Assembly: GCF_035046505.1 (NCBI RefSeq)
Contig: NC_089826.1
Span: 1,856,501 to 1,920,500 of the forward strand
Length of the DNA: 64,000 nucleotides
Direction: 5' to 3'
From: Tiliqua scincoides
Lineage: Eukaryota; Chordata; Lepidosauria; Squamata; Scincidae
Below are positions 1 to 12,600 of the stretch, piece after piece; the first letter of the stretch is position 1; every line of letters begins with the position of its first letter. The notes below the pieces were generated by a model, which was not told where the DNA came from, did not search any database, and saw only the letters and a list, made by a program, of their open reading frames with translations. Both the position numbers and the translations under genes were made by a program.

Positions 1-120
1 TGGAGCACTCCCAAAACCTTTCTTGGTGTTGGCCCCGACTCAGTGGAACACCTCACCCTGGGAGGCGAGGCCAGCGGCCTCCTTGCCAGCCTTCCACCAT
101 GCCTCACAGACTCCTTCAAA

Positions 121-403
121 CATAAGAACATAAGAACAGCCCCACTGGATCAGGCCATAGGCCCATCTAGTCCAGCTTCCTGTATCTCACAGCGGCCCAC
201 TAAATGCCCCAGGGAGCACATAAGACAACAAGAGACCTGCAAGGCTTCCTGGGAATTGTAGTTAAGAACATAAGAATGGCCCCACTGGATCAGGCCAGAG
301 GCCCATCTAGTCCAGCTTCCTGTATCTCACAGCAGCCCACTAAATGCCCCAGGGAGCACATAAGACAACAAGAGACCTGCAAGGCTTCCTGGGAATTGTA
401 GTT
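121..403 (-). repeat. two 140-bp tandem monomers of the CR1 3' end
   Basis: The period is 140 bp, measured between the motifs cctgggaattgtagtt at 248-263 and 388-403. Each monomer consists of the CR1 terminal segment plus a junction block that is absent from the CR1 body. Confidence 0.85.
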
Positions 404-960
404 AAGAACATAAGAACAGCCCCACTGGATCAGGCCACAGGCCCATCTAGCCCAGCTTCTTGTATCTCACAGCGGCCCACCAAATGCCCCAGGGAGCACA
501 CCAGATAACAAGAGACCTCATCCTGGTGCCCTCCCTTGCATCTGGCATTCTGACATAACCCATTTCTAAAATTAGGAGGCTGCACATACACATCATGGCT
601 TATAACCCATAATGGATTTTTCCTCCAGAAACTTGTCCAATCCCCTTTTAAAGGCGTCTAGGCTAGATGCCAGCACCACATCCTGTGGCAAGGAGTTCCA
701 CAGACCAACCACACGCTGAGTACAGAAATATTTTCTTTTGTCTGTCCTAACCCTCCCAACACTCAATGTTAGTGGATGTCCCCTGGTTCTGGTGTTGTGT
801 GAGAGTGTAAAGAGCATCTCCCTATCCGCTCTGTCCATCCCCTGCATAATTTTGTATGTCTCAATCATGTCCCCCCTCAGGCGTCTCTTTTCTAGGCTGA
901 AGAGGCCCAAACGCCGTAGCCTTTCCTCATAAGGAAGGTGCCCCAAAGCCTTCAAAGCTT
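121..960 (-). mobile_element. CR1-type LINE, 3' part, with tandem 3' end
   Basis: The minus-strand reading encodes the reverse transcriptase C-terminus (LGHLPYEERLRRLGLFSLEK, then RRLRGDMIETYKIMQG, VVGLWNSLPQDVV and FKRGLDKFLEEKS). The 5' end is truncated. The 3' end lies on the left and carries (taagaaca)n, the complement of the TTATGTTC octamer; octamer tails are typical of CR1. Two extra 140-bp copies of the 3' end (121-263 and 264-403) precede the element's own 3' end from 404. Confidence 0.85.
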
Positions 961-1169
961 TCAACAGGTTTTTGCTGGCTTGAGTTAAGGGTTCACCACG
1001 TCCCACCTGCACATCTCACCTGGTTCCAATCGCCTCAAGCTGCTGCCCCCCTTTGGGGGTCTGCATGATGTTTCTGCCTGGGGTGGTGGGGCAGGGCTTC
1101 TTTCAGGGAGGCAGGGCTAAATATTTCAGATCTCCTGAGAGTTGCAACAGGTACTGAGGTCTGAGGGCA

Positions 1170-1578
1170 GGAGGTCTGGTCTGGAGGGTAGAGCCTCCGT
1201 TTGCCTGAAGTTAACATCCTCGGGTCGCCAGTTCGAGGCCGCCGGCACCGCGAGTTGGTGAGACCTTGAAGCAGCTGACAAGCCGAGCCGAGTTATTCCA
1301 CCTGCTCTTTGGTGTGAGCAAAGAAGCGTCTTGGCTGCCCTCCATGCGAGAGATGAAGGAGCTGCTTGTCAGCTTGCGTGGGAGGAAACCGGAGGACAGA
1401 ATGTGATACCAGATCAGAAAGATCCATCTGAAATGTTGTGGTTCTTGAAAGATAGAACCTTTCTTCAATTGCAAAAATCCCTACGGGGATTTAGAACAGC
1501 CTGCCCATGTAAACCGCCTTGAATAAAGTCTGAGGAGAAATCTGACGACCAAGAAAGGCGGTATATAAATACATGTAG

Positions 1579-1624
<46 letters not shown>
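1170..1624 (+). mobile_element. tRNA-derived SINE, near full length, (ATT)n tail
   Basis: There is a B-box-like cagttcgaggc near 1230, a long body, the 3' module gtaaaccgccttgaataaag with ggcggtatataaatac, and an (att)n tail at about 1580-1624. A second, shorter copy lies at 62698-62877. Confidence 0.75.
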
Positions 1625-1626
<2 letters not shown>

Positions 1627-1641
1627 TACTGGGAGAGAGCT

Positions 1642-1742
1642 CACTAACAGACCAATCCTATGCATGTCTACTCAGAAGTAAGTCCCATTAGAGTCAATGG
1701 GGCTTACTCCCAGGAAAGTGTGGATAGGATTGGGCTGTAAGG
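1642..1742. mobile_element. short palindromic MITE (common squamate type)
   Basis: The segment has complementary ends around ccaatcctatgcatgt and gtggataggattggg, with tctactcagaagtaagtccc inside. Related copies lie at 21064-21160, 28067-28155 and 49085-49535. Confidence 0.65.
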
Positions 1743-4671
1743 CTCCTATCCTCAGCTGCCACATCCCACCACCCCAGGAAACCTGTCTTTCTAATGCAGG
1801 AGGAGTAGGTATGAGAATGCACTAACACAAGAGAAAGGATGGGTGCCCTTCCCAGAGAAAGGCTCCTTCCTCCTCTAGCCCAGAGCTGGCAGGGGCCCTT
1901 CTGTGCCCTGTTCCCTGTGCTTCTTCCAACCAGAGATGAACCCAGAACTTCCCACGTGCAAAGCACAAGTTTTACCGCCGAGTATAGTGCCTGCCTTGCC
2001 CGAGACCAGGGGCAGGAAGGGGGCGAGAATTCAGGGGCTCCTTCCAAGCCCAGAATCCCATGGCAGGGAAGAAATCCTCTGACCCACTCTTGGAAAATTC
2101 ATTCACAGATCCATGGCACATCTAACTTCCTACCTAGCGGCCCTCCCTATCAGTCCAACCCAGCTTCTGGTCCACTGGCAAAGATTCCTGCCTCCCAGTC
2201 TCTCTCATTTTCTTCACAGTCCTTTTCTGCAACAGAATGCCAGTATCTTCAGTCCTGTGGGGAGGGAGAGAAGTAGACTGGCATTTGCCCCAATGGATCT
2301 GCTGGCCCTGATGTGCCACCGGGTTCCCTGCTTTAGCCTCCGCCGTGAGCTGAAGGATTGCAGCCACCTGGGTCACCAGGAAGGGCCAAATCCAGGTGAA
2401 TTCAGAACAGGGGAGAGAACAGATCGAGAGGGGCCGCAGAGTGCTGGGGCAGAGTCCAAGCCAAGCAAGGAAGGATCTCTGTGCCTGTTGGAACCCTACT
2501 CTTATTGCTGCGGGAGAAGCAGGCACTGAGCAGCACAGCAACACCACTGTCCCTGCAAAAGAGCAGGCGGCTCCTATTCCCCTCCTCTGCCTCCCTGCTG
2601 TTTAATTGTAATCTCTGCACCAACAGCAGCAAGGCGAGCTCAGCATCGCTGGAGCTGCAGCACCACCAAGCCTCTTGCAGTCCCCTCCCCCATTTTGGAA
2701 CACAGACGGGGGGCTGAGCTGGCACAGGACGCTGAATGGGAGGACAAAGCAAGGGGCACCTGCAGCCTTGCTGTCATCCACAAGCCACTGCCTGGGTCCT
2801 ACAAGTGCAGTCTTTCCCCAGCCTCTCTTGCAGCACTCCAAGCGTCAAGGCGCCTCTGCTCTGCCTTCCTTCTTGGGTCAGAAATGCCCCTGCTTAGAAA
2901 CTGAACAGTTCCACTAGCCAAGACCGGAACACCCACAAAGGACAAAGAGCAATGAATTAGGCAGTACACTCAGCTGCTCTCAGACAAATGATCTGGCTGG
3001 AAGGACACAAAACCAGAGAAATACGGGAGTCATGTGGAGTAGTGCAGGCCGAGAATCCTCTGTGCAGATGAACCCACCACTCAGATAGCAGGAAACATGG
3101 TTTCACCTGCTGCAGGTCCCAAATTCAATCCTTGGCACTTCCAGCTGGAAGGATTGCAGGGGGCAAGGCTGCGAATGAGATCACCAAGACCCTCTCAGCC
3201 ACACAGACACCACTGTGCTCGGTGGACCAAGTCTGCCATTTGTATGAGGTTGCTTCACACAGCCCTCAAATCCTGCCTTCCAAAGACCTCAAGGTTGCCC
3301 AAGGACACAGGCCATGCTCTTGATGCACCTCTTTAGGCACTTTCAAAAACAGCACACAAACAATGTAAGCTGCATCTGTCCGAGAGCTGCTCTAACACTA
3401 CTAGAGTGTCAGGGTACAAGAGACCCCTTGCACTGGAGGGGAGGGTTGGGAAAGGGAAGGGAGGAATATAAAGGGACAGGAGTCAGTTTATTAAGGTTCT
3501 TATAGGATTAGCAAAGGAAAGAAGGGATAAAGGAGCAGAAATCACAGGACAGGCAGGCAACAAAGAAGGATGCACTCCTAGGCCCACTTATTTTAAAATA
3601 AATCCCAAAGGACAGAGAAGGACTTACTTTCAAGCAAACAGACCCAAGATCTGGCAACAAGGGGCAGCTAAACAGGGTGGTACGGCCATGACCAAAGTAA
3701 GAGTCAAAGAGAAGACTGTGCGCAGCTTCCTATTAAATTAAAGCAGGTTCCTATTCCCCACAAGGGTACAGAGTAGAAGGTGGGCTCCAACACATCAGCC
3801 ACTTCATTTAGAAATGGGGGAGGTGAAACCTAGATGGAACTTTCAGCAAACAGGGTAAAGTCCCTTTGCATGCCACAGCCTTGTAATGCAACCAGCCACC
3901 CACTCTGGGGATCTCTCTCGGGTTACAAACATATGGCAACATGCAAACAGAGCCACATAAGCTTCCTTGGTCTATGGAATCAGAGTCCTCGCCAGGGGAA
4001 AAGGGCGCTGCAAAGGAGGCTTCCATCCTCGTTCTGTCACCATAAAGCTCGAGGGTTCAACCAGCAACAGGTCCAGAACCTGCCACCCCCATGCTGGCTC
4101 CAAAGCCGCTGAGACATCAGTTGACATCCTGGCCATCAGCGAGGGTTCACAATGCACCAGGCATCACATCCACACATCGGGCAGGCCTTGCAGAAATTTT
4201 ACTTTCACCCCACAGCAGGAGCAAGCCAGCGCTGATCATTACGTGGTTGGAAAAAAAGGAGAACAAACCAATGTCTACGTGGGGCAAATGCACAGAAAGC
4301 ACAATGGCCATCAGCCCAGAGCTCATGTTTGGCAGAAAGGGAAGTGGTTGGAAAGACCCAACACAGGCTGATGGAGCAGAGCCAAGCCCTGGGGTGGCTT
4401 GACTGCTCCAAGCGCGCCGTTCACAATGGGGAGAGAGTCTGTGGATAGTATTTTAGTGTAGGGAAACCCAGCTGCATTTGCTGTACAGCATTATAGTCAG
4501 GACTAAGACAGCAAGGAGTGCAAGTTAGACCTGCCGGGTAGCTGAACCTGGCTGAGCTCAGGTTGAACTCAGGCCTGGTTCCTCAGGATTTTTCAGCTCT
4601 TTCATCTCATGCAGAATCCTATCAAACTATTTTCCCTGCAATGCAACTCTACTGAATAAACCAGGGGTCTC
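1743..4671. other. no gene recognised; degraded SINE pieces
   Basis: Several overlapping open frames at 1.8-2.9 kb have no recognisable domain and are open on both strands, as expected from GC-rich noncoding DNA. tRNA-SINE-like remnants are visible near 1930-1990 (minus) and 3085-3275 (plus; caggtcccaaattcaatcc and a tggaccaa-type tail). Confidence 0.5.
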
Positions 4672-4967
4672 CAAACCCGGGCCCGGGGGCCAGATGCGGC
4701 CCGCAGCAAGCCTCTTTCCAGCCCACGGCCAACCTCTTGTCCCCTGAATGCCTCTGGCCCATTCAACTGAACATAACCAGAACTGTGCTCTGATTGTGTC
4801 TGGAGGTCTTCTGAGGGCCAAAGAGGTTGAATAAATGAGCCCATTCATCCATTTATTCACTCATCTAGGTTCCATCTCCAATTTATTTATTTAAATTTTT
4901 TTGCGGCCCTCCACACCACGCCAGATATTTGATGTGGCCCTCTGGCCAAAAAGTTTGGAGACCCCTG
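4672..4967. mobile_element. hAT MITE with perfect 8-bp target duplication
   Basis: Terminal inverted repeats CAGGGGTCTCCAAAC and GTTTGGAGACCCCTG are flanked by gaataaac on both sides (4664-4671 and 4968-4975). The element is 296 bp and has no coding capacity. Confidence 0.88.
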
Positions 4968-6116
4968 GAATAAACAATATCCAACCTACGAGAAAGTTAC
5001 ACTGTTACCAATTCAAAGATGCCCCCCGCCCTGAAACAAAATATACACAGTAGAATTTTTTTTTTTTAAAGAGAACGGAAATCCAGGTATTTGACTAAAC
5101 CTGTTGCGACTTGGGTGTTTAGGAGTTTGGCTCTAGTTCAGATGAACTCCGAGAAGCCCCTTGGTATGCAGAAGAACGCAAGTCTGTAATTTAAGAGACA
5201 AGAGAAAACCTCAAAGAACAGCCTGACGCAGACTGAGATACAAAGCGCCCCCCCCCCCAAGAATGCCCAGGTGTCTATTGGAAAAGGCAGAAGCAGGAGA
5301 CCAGAAGAGGGACTAGCACCAGACGAAGGACTAGTCGGGACTAGCCTATGCACTTGGGTACCAGGATGTGGAGGGGGAGGGGACACATCTTGCTGCAGGT
5401 TTGTCTTGCATACTCCCCAAGCAGACTCTTGCTTGGCTGAAAGCGAAATGGAAAGGGGATGTTTCTTTCTACAGTCTGGGGGGGGGGGGTCCACAAGACC
5501 ATGCTGGCTTAAAAGCTGAGGAGTGTTTAAAAGCCTTGAACAGCTCCTTGGACAGATATTTTCAAGGATTAAAAAGATGGATATATTTTTAAAAACAATT
5601 TATAGCCCACCTCTCTCCCTAAGGGACTCAAGGCAGCTTTTAACATCCCCACAAGTACATGACAGTTGACACACGCGCACTTTAAACCCTTCTGTTTAAG
5701 ATCAGGTAGTATCAAGTACATACTTACTGAATTTACTCATGTTCAAAAAGCAAGGGAAATTAAGGATGACATGTTATTTTTCACATGATTTAGAAGTTAA
5801 CAGCTCTGCACAGCCCCTACATTAAGCCTCATTTACAGACTAGGCTGCCTGCATCTCCACCTTGGGTTTCTCAGCTCAACTTCAGGCTGGGGAAAATTGC
5901 ACCCACGCAAAAGTTCGCGGGAGAAGCTTTTCCAATACCTTGCTGGAGAGGTTCCTGAAACAAGTCTGCCTGGTGTGCCCTACAAGGAACAGCGTGCCCC
6001 CAAAATGCCACCTAGAACTATAGTAAACATCCAGGCAGATGATGCTCTTTCAGACAAAACAAACTATTAAAAATTCATCCTCTTTTAACTTCATTTTGAA
6101 GCCTATGACTTTAGAA
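4968..6116. other. no gene seen
   Basis: Unassigned sequence with a C run (5249-5258) and a G run (near 5478-5488). A short LINE-tail-like piece near 5590-5640 reads tttatagcccacctctctcc. Confidence 0.5.
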
Positions 6117-6345
6117 CAGTGACTTTCAACCTTTTTCACTTCATGGCACATTGCGAAGGCACTAAAATGGTCAAGGCACACCATCAGATTTGTGACAATT
6201 GACAAGGCATACCACACTGCCGGCGGGGGGCTCACTTCCCCCAGTGACCCTACTAATAAATAACCCTCCGCCAAATTCCCACAGCACACCTGGAGACCAT
6301 TCACGGCACACCGGTGTGCCACGGCACAGTGGTTGAAAATGGCTG
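6117..6345. mobile_element. hAT-like MITE, family 2
   Basis: The ends are cagtgactttcaacc and ggttgaaaatggctg, with flanks ctttagaa and cttcagaa (7 of 8). The same family recurs at 48047-48275 and 54610-54829. Confidence 0.82.
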
Positions 6346-6875
6346 CTTCAGAAGATACAAGAAGTTTCTGTCTTTTTCCATGCTGGCAAACAATCCACTT
6401 TTCAAGGATGGACATTTTATTTTACTACTAACGGAGCCGTTTTGCCCGCTACAGTTCCGTGGCTTTGCGGCTCTTAATGGGATCGCACTGCTCCTTTCCA
6501 CTCCAAGCAGCCAAACCACACAGGCTGCTCATGGTACACTCCCCCCCCACCTCTGGTTTACTGACAGAACTAATTTGCCTTGCGGAGACGGAGTGGGAGT
6601 ATTTAATCGCTGCCTTCCAAGAGTAAGAGCGTAAACAATGGTGGAGCGAATCCTGCTCTATCTCATGTGCTGAGCCAGAGACCAAGGAAGGTAATCCTGT
6701 TTCCATGGCACTGACAAGAGCATAATGTGTATTATACGTGACTGCACTTTGGAACAAAACCACAACATCAGGGTCCAGCTCGCATCCTGCCACCTACCAC
6801 AATTAGAAAGAGTGACTGGTAGCTGCAGCCAAACCATAGTGCCACAAAGGCTCTGTTCGCATGTTCACCTGGGAC

Positions 6876-7138
6876 CAGTGGCATAGCCAGAGGGGATGCA
6901 AAGCACTAAGTTTAGCAGGCCACCTCACCACGGAGCCCTCCACCTCCCTTTCGGAGCCATTTCCAGCGATGGGAGCAAAACAGCAGCAAATGCAGGATGG
7001 AGCTCATGGGCAGTCAAGGTGAATGCCTGTTTTGCTCCCCCCACCTGGAATGGCTCCGAAGGGGAGGGGCCCCTTGCACACCGCAGTGAGGTTCCCTGCA
7101 AAATTCAGTGCTATGCGCCCCCTTTAGCTATGCCACTG
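6876..7138. mobile_element. hAT-like MITE, family 3
   Basis: The ends are CAGTGGCATAGC and GCTATGCCACTG, with a perfect 8-bp duplication cctgggac (6868-6875 and 7139-7146). Relatives lie at 44872-45011 and 49721-49889. Confidence 0.85.
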
Positions 7139-8739
7139 CCTGGGACACCCTCCCATAGTCATGCTGAAACAGAAAGGCACACTTTGGTCTATAGTGTTAT
7201 CATGCACAATGAGGGCATGCTGCGCAGAGACCTAGGCATGTAGTTCTCTTCTACAGAACTACAGGATAACCTGGAGCAAGACACACGCTTGTACTCACCC
7301 ATCTGCAAAACAAACAGGGATCTAACTCAAGGGACAAACAAACAGCATAATCATTCATAATTTATGGATACAACACCAGCACTATAAATAGTGCACTACC
7401 AAGCACCTTAACTGAAGAAATGATCTCTGCCCCAAGAAGCTTACAGTCTATATTTTGAGCCAGCAGCCTACTTCATTGTGACTTTCAGAAGTCACACACC
7501 TTCTAATCAAGTTGGATAAATACGTGCTGCCGCTGCCATGGTAACCATCGCTTCAATATCACAACTTCACACGCTCAGCACACAGCTGGTCAGAAGACAC
7601 CCTCACATACTTGCACAAACGGAAGGTCAGGTTTGGAGAGACAAAGAAACTCAAAACGATCCCCTGAGGAGCCTGTGATGCTGGAACAAAGGAACGTAAC
7701 CTTAAAAGCAATGCCAGCCCCAAGTTGTTCCCACCGACAGGTGGAGAGAATCCAGCCCAACCACAGCCTTGACCTGCTCCAGTTATCTACAAGGCAAGAG
7801 ACTGCAGAGAAAAGAGGTCAGTCAACTTTCAGCTCCCCACCAAGGTCACCTTCAACTATACTCTCCACTGTGGCAACCACCTCTACTTAGCCTGCCAACT
7901 ACGCCAGTGTAAAGGGTTTCTGTTTTAACAGAGAAATGGAGGAACAAATTGCTCTCATAGATTTAATGAGGAACCGACCCACAGGCTCAATTCAGATGAC
8001 ACATCCCTGCTGCTCCAAATCCATGCCACAGGCTTGTGTGTCCACTTTCTCTTACAGTCCTACGGCATGATCCAGCAAGAAGTTATTCTGCCTCCAACAC
8101 AGACACCCCATTTTGCTACCCTAGCTGGTAGCCACCAACAGTTCTCTCGTGCTCCAGGAACATTTCGGATTCCCTGTGAGAGTCATCCAAGTCAGGCCCC
8201 ACAACAGCATATCCCATTCTTAAGGAATGGTTCTCCTCAATCATGTCAGGAAACCATGACTACATGACAATTCTTTCAGCTTAATAGTTTACAGATGTAG
8301 GCACTTAAGTGGCAACAGGTTCCTCATCTTGCTGCTCAGAGAGGACCTCTTCCCTTCCAAGACCCAAGTCCAGCCCCACAGCTCTGCACAAACGAAAGTA
8401 GAAGTTGCATCAGAAAGCCTCAACTACCCGGTTTCTTAACAAAAACCGGGTGTCTAGTCCTCATGGCTGTGGAAGTGCACAGGACTGTTAATAGCAAGAT
8501 CTGCACTGGCCATTCTATGCAAGACCCACATGAAGCAGCTTCACCCACAAGTTTACAGGCCATTCAGAGCAGTGGCACTGAGGAAACAGCGGCTCTCGGG
8601 GCACGACTGCTACTACAGTGTCTCAGAGGAGCAGAACAGAAACCGCATGAAAGTGAAACTTCCTTTCTTACTATTGCAGTCCGTCCCACAAAGGTGGGGT
8701 CACCAAGATTGCGCAAGAGGGAAAAGGACCCAGCAATGA
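7139..8739. other. no gene seen
   Basis: No conserved frame recognised. Around 7385-7450 is a degraded LINE-like piece (ctctgccccaagaagcttac). Confidence 0.5.
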
Positions 8740-9345
8740 TAAGAACATAAGAACAGCCCCACTGGATCAGGCCATAGGCCCATCTAGTCCAGCTTCCTGT
8801 ATCTCACAGCCGCCCACCAAATGCCCCAGGGAGCACACCAGATAACAAGAGACCTGCAAGGCCTCCTGGGAATTGTAGTTTAAGAACATAAGCACAGTCC
8901 CACTGGATCAGGCCACAGGCCCATCTAGTCCAGCTTCCTGTATCTCACAGCGGCCCACCAAATGCCCCAGGGAGCACACCAGATAACAAGAGACCTGCAA
9001 GGCTTCCTGGGAATTGTAGTTAAGAACATAAGAACAGCCCCACTGGATCAGGCCAGAGGCCCATCTAGTCCAGCTTCCTGTATCTCACAGCGGCCCCCCA
9101 AATGCCCCAGGGAGCACACCAGATAACAAGAGACCTGCAAGGCTTCCTGGGAATTGTAGTTAAGAACATAAGAACAGCCCCACTGGATCAGGCCATAGGC
9201 CCATCTAGTCCAGCCTCCTGTATCTCACAGCCGCCCACCAAATGCCCCAGGGAGCACACCAGATAACAAAGGACCTCATCCTGGTGCCCTCCCTTGCATC
9301 TGGCATTCTGACATAGCCCATTTCTAAAATCAGGAGGTTGTACAT
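8740..9345 (-). mobile_element. CR1-type LINE 3' end with three extra tandem monomers
   Basis: Monomers at 8740-8880, 8881-9021 and 9022-9161 are followed by the element's own 3' end from 9162. It breaks off near 9345, before the coding region. The junction motif cctgggaattgtagtt is at 8865-8880, 9006-9021 and 9146-9161. The structure matches the array at 121-403. Confidence 0.85.
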
Positions 9346-9502
9346 GTATTGTATGGCACATTGTATGGAGATTGTATGGCACATTCACTCTGTCTCAGCC
9401 TAATGTGGGCTGAGGGCTATTGCAAGGATAAATGGGAAATAATCTAGGCAGGCTGATGGTGCGGGGAGGGAGGGGGTGCTGGAGCTGCAGGGCCACTTGT
9501 TA

Positions 9503-9636
9503 TAAGAACATAAGAACAGCCCCGCTGGATCAGGCCAGAGGCCCATCTAGTCCAGCTTCCTGTATCTCACAGCGGCCCACCAAATGCCCCAGGGAGCACA
9601 CCAGATAACAAGAGACCTCATCCTGGTGCCCTCCAC
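9503..9636 (-). mobile_element. short CR1 3' end, single unit
   Basis: A 134-bp copy of the same CR1 terminus, starting with ataagaacataagaacagcc and truncated within ctggtgccctcc. It has no tandem monomers. Confidence 0.8.
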
Positions 9637-12600
9637 TGGTCCACCTAACCAAGACCTGCCTGCCCAACAAGTGGGAACTGTCCCTGTCAGCTGCCACTTG
9701 AGAGCCTGGAATGGAGGGAGTGTTGCTATCATCTGCATGTACCCACCCTCTGAACAGGAGCTGCCCTGGAAAAAATAAGCAGTTCTGACGGAGGACAGTG
9801 ACCCTGAGCATGTTCTCCACAACCCAGCCCTACCTATCTGTGTCTGCAGCAGATTCCAGACCAGAAGGCAGGGCTTCCAAGCTGGGCTCAGCCCTTTCTG
9901 TAGAGGTTCCCTACTGAGGAGTAAACAAACTCATGACTGGTAGCCTCAGGAATGCCCCGAGGAACGCCACCTCCTTCATCATGGCCTACTCGCTTCACAC
10001 TCAGCAAATGCCAACTGGCCGGCAGAATTCCTGGGTGCAGGCTGCAGTCACGCTCCTGGCTCCCCAGCCATCCTCATCCCACAACTGACACCTTCCCTGG
10101 TAAGTAATACACATTCTACAGGCAACAGCAGCATCAGGTAGACAGGCAAGCCTGACACAGAGTTTGGGAAGGAAGAATAAGAACATGACAATGCATCTGG
10201 GTTCAATATCCACCTGCCTCCACCAATGTTTGAAGAGGTCCAACTCAGAGGTCTCTGAGGAAGCAGCAGGAGGCAATCTTGACCCAAACCAACCCGACAC
10301 TCAGGGCTGAAAGCAAAAAAGGCCATCCCAACACAACAGAGGCAAGAATCAATAGCCTGGACGGCTCAAGAGGGAGACCCATTAAATACCTGGAGGTTGG
10401 GTTTCCATGGCTCTTAGCCACAACAAACGAGCCTCCATGTCAAAAGGCAGGATACCTGTTGCTGAGCACAAACAGCCCTCAGTGTCATGTGCTTCTCAGA
10501 GCCAGGACATAAAGCGAACTAGATGATGTCTGGGTCTGACCCAGCGGAGCTACCAAGGAACTGGGGGGCCAGACCACAAATATAAGAGAAACCCTGATAA
10601 GGCCTTCACAGATGTAAGCTTTGGACCAACAATAAACATTTTGAAAACAACCCATGCAGTAGCCAGCCACGCACAAACACTCGCGCCGTCCTATTCATTT
10701 TGCCCTGGCATTGTCGTCAGTGGCTAAGCGACCCACAGCTTCCCAGGTCAAAAAAGCAGCAATCTTGTTAGCGCAAACTGATCTCTCGGATCTGGGGGAT
10801 TAGTGGAAGACATCTCAGGCAAGCCTGTGCCACGTAGCTCCCTACTTAGACCTGAAGGCCCCCACACCACCCTCCACCAAGAAAACACATCACAATTCTT
10901 CTTCTCCCAGAAAAAAAATTAGAGCAACAGCAGCATAAAATCCACCTGCTTGGACTTGCGGCACTCCCTCTACATGACTGTCCTGTGATCAAGACACACC
11001 TCACTGCCCCGGCATGCAGCAGAGGCAGAAAACCCTGGGCCGTAAGAATGCCAGACACCAGCTACCCAACTCAGGCCTGCACTCTTTCAAATGGAAAGCC
11101 CTCAAGCAACACACAAAGGCAGGAGCCCACCCCGGGGGTTGTGCCCAACACCTGATATTTAGCAGAACGAGGGTGCCCCCCCACAAGGAGGTTCCAATTA
11201 GGAGATGGCCCTTCACGGATCTAATTTTGTTGAACCTGTTTAAGTTGAGCAAAGCCAGCAGATACGGCTGCACAAAACACTGATGGAATTCTTTGTACCA
11301 ATATGGAAAACCCTTTTTTCTGTCCCGATCACTTTCACTGGATCAAATCCGCGTCTCTATCCACGTCACCCACCGTTTCATAAGCCTCCATCATGTAGGC
11401 GTCCCCTTCAATTACCTTTTTTTAAAAAAAAAACAAGGAAGATACAAACATTCAGCCTTTCCATGCAGGGGAACTGTGCCAACCACCTCATTATCTTTGC
11501 TGCTCTTTCTTGCAGAGTCCTCCAGGGAAGGAGCACTACCGAGGAACAAAAGCTCTGAAAAAATGGGGCACCTTCCCCTGCAGGTACCACAGTGATACCT
11601 TCCAAACTAAACTGCAGCTCCAGTTTAGTTTGGAAGCTTGGAACTGGTCACACAGCAAGCCCCCAGGCAGCCCTGCCCTCAGAGAAGCAGGTCTAAAGGA
11701 TCAAGGGGGGTCCCCACACTCTTCTTTTCTTTCCCCTCAAAGCTCCACCTTTAGCAACACCATCAATTGCTGCAGCCTTCCAAAGTAAAGCCAAGATGGA
11801 ACAAAGGCAGAGGGTGAGCGCACACAGCTGCCCCAGACATGCAAAACACACTTGTCTCCAAGCTAAATCTAATGGAAGATAACGGATGAGGCTACGACAT
11901 CTTCACTGAAGGCAAAAAGATGCGAGACACACACTTGCGAGACGGCAAAAGGAAACAACTGCAGCCAACTCCTGTTTACAGACCTGATGCATGCACAGAA
12001 GGATCACCCACTCCCTTGGGCAACGGGGGATTATTTCTAGACACAGAGGAGCCCTGCCTCAAGAGCACCAGTCCCACACGCCCCTTGTCGGCAGGGAGAG
12101 ACGACCAGGACAGGCAGTGGGGTTTCACACAGAGTGGGAACTACCAGAGCTAGAAGGAAGAGTGGGTTGGGGGAACAAGATGAGAAGAGGTGCCTCAGGT
12201 TCCACTCTTCCTGGAATTCTAGAGTATGGGGGGGCAATAGCACCAGCCCAATCATGAGGCCACACAAGCAGCAGATGGCAGGGGAGCAGAACCCACTTAT
12301 GCCCAGGCCCTTATTTCCACCTCCTCTCACTCCCAATTAGAAAACCATGAGAGGGGCAGAGCAGAAGTGTGGAGAGAAGAGTGGCATGCTAGGGTGCTGG
12401 AGAAGCAGAGGCTGGCACAGACCCAAGCAAGGGGGGGGAACAGCATCTGGCACACCGCCTCAGGTGGCAGGAAGTCTTGGGCCAGTCTAAGGGGGGAGGA
12501 AAGAGGATGCGGGAATCACGGTTGATGGGCTGAACATGGCAATTAGAGAAGGAAAAATAAGGTGGGAGGGAGCAGAAAGCTGTAACACAAGACAGCCCCC

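Noticed and set aside
1215-1245. tRNA-like B box
   Set aside because: It belongs to the SINE head. No full cloverleaf can be drawn, so it is not a tRNA gene.
1840-2910. Overlapping frames of 70-145 codons
   Set aside because: They are open in several frames on both strands, with no conserved motif and no consistent splice sites.
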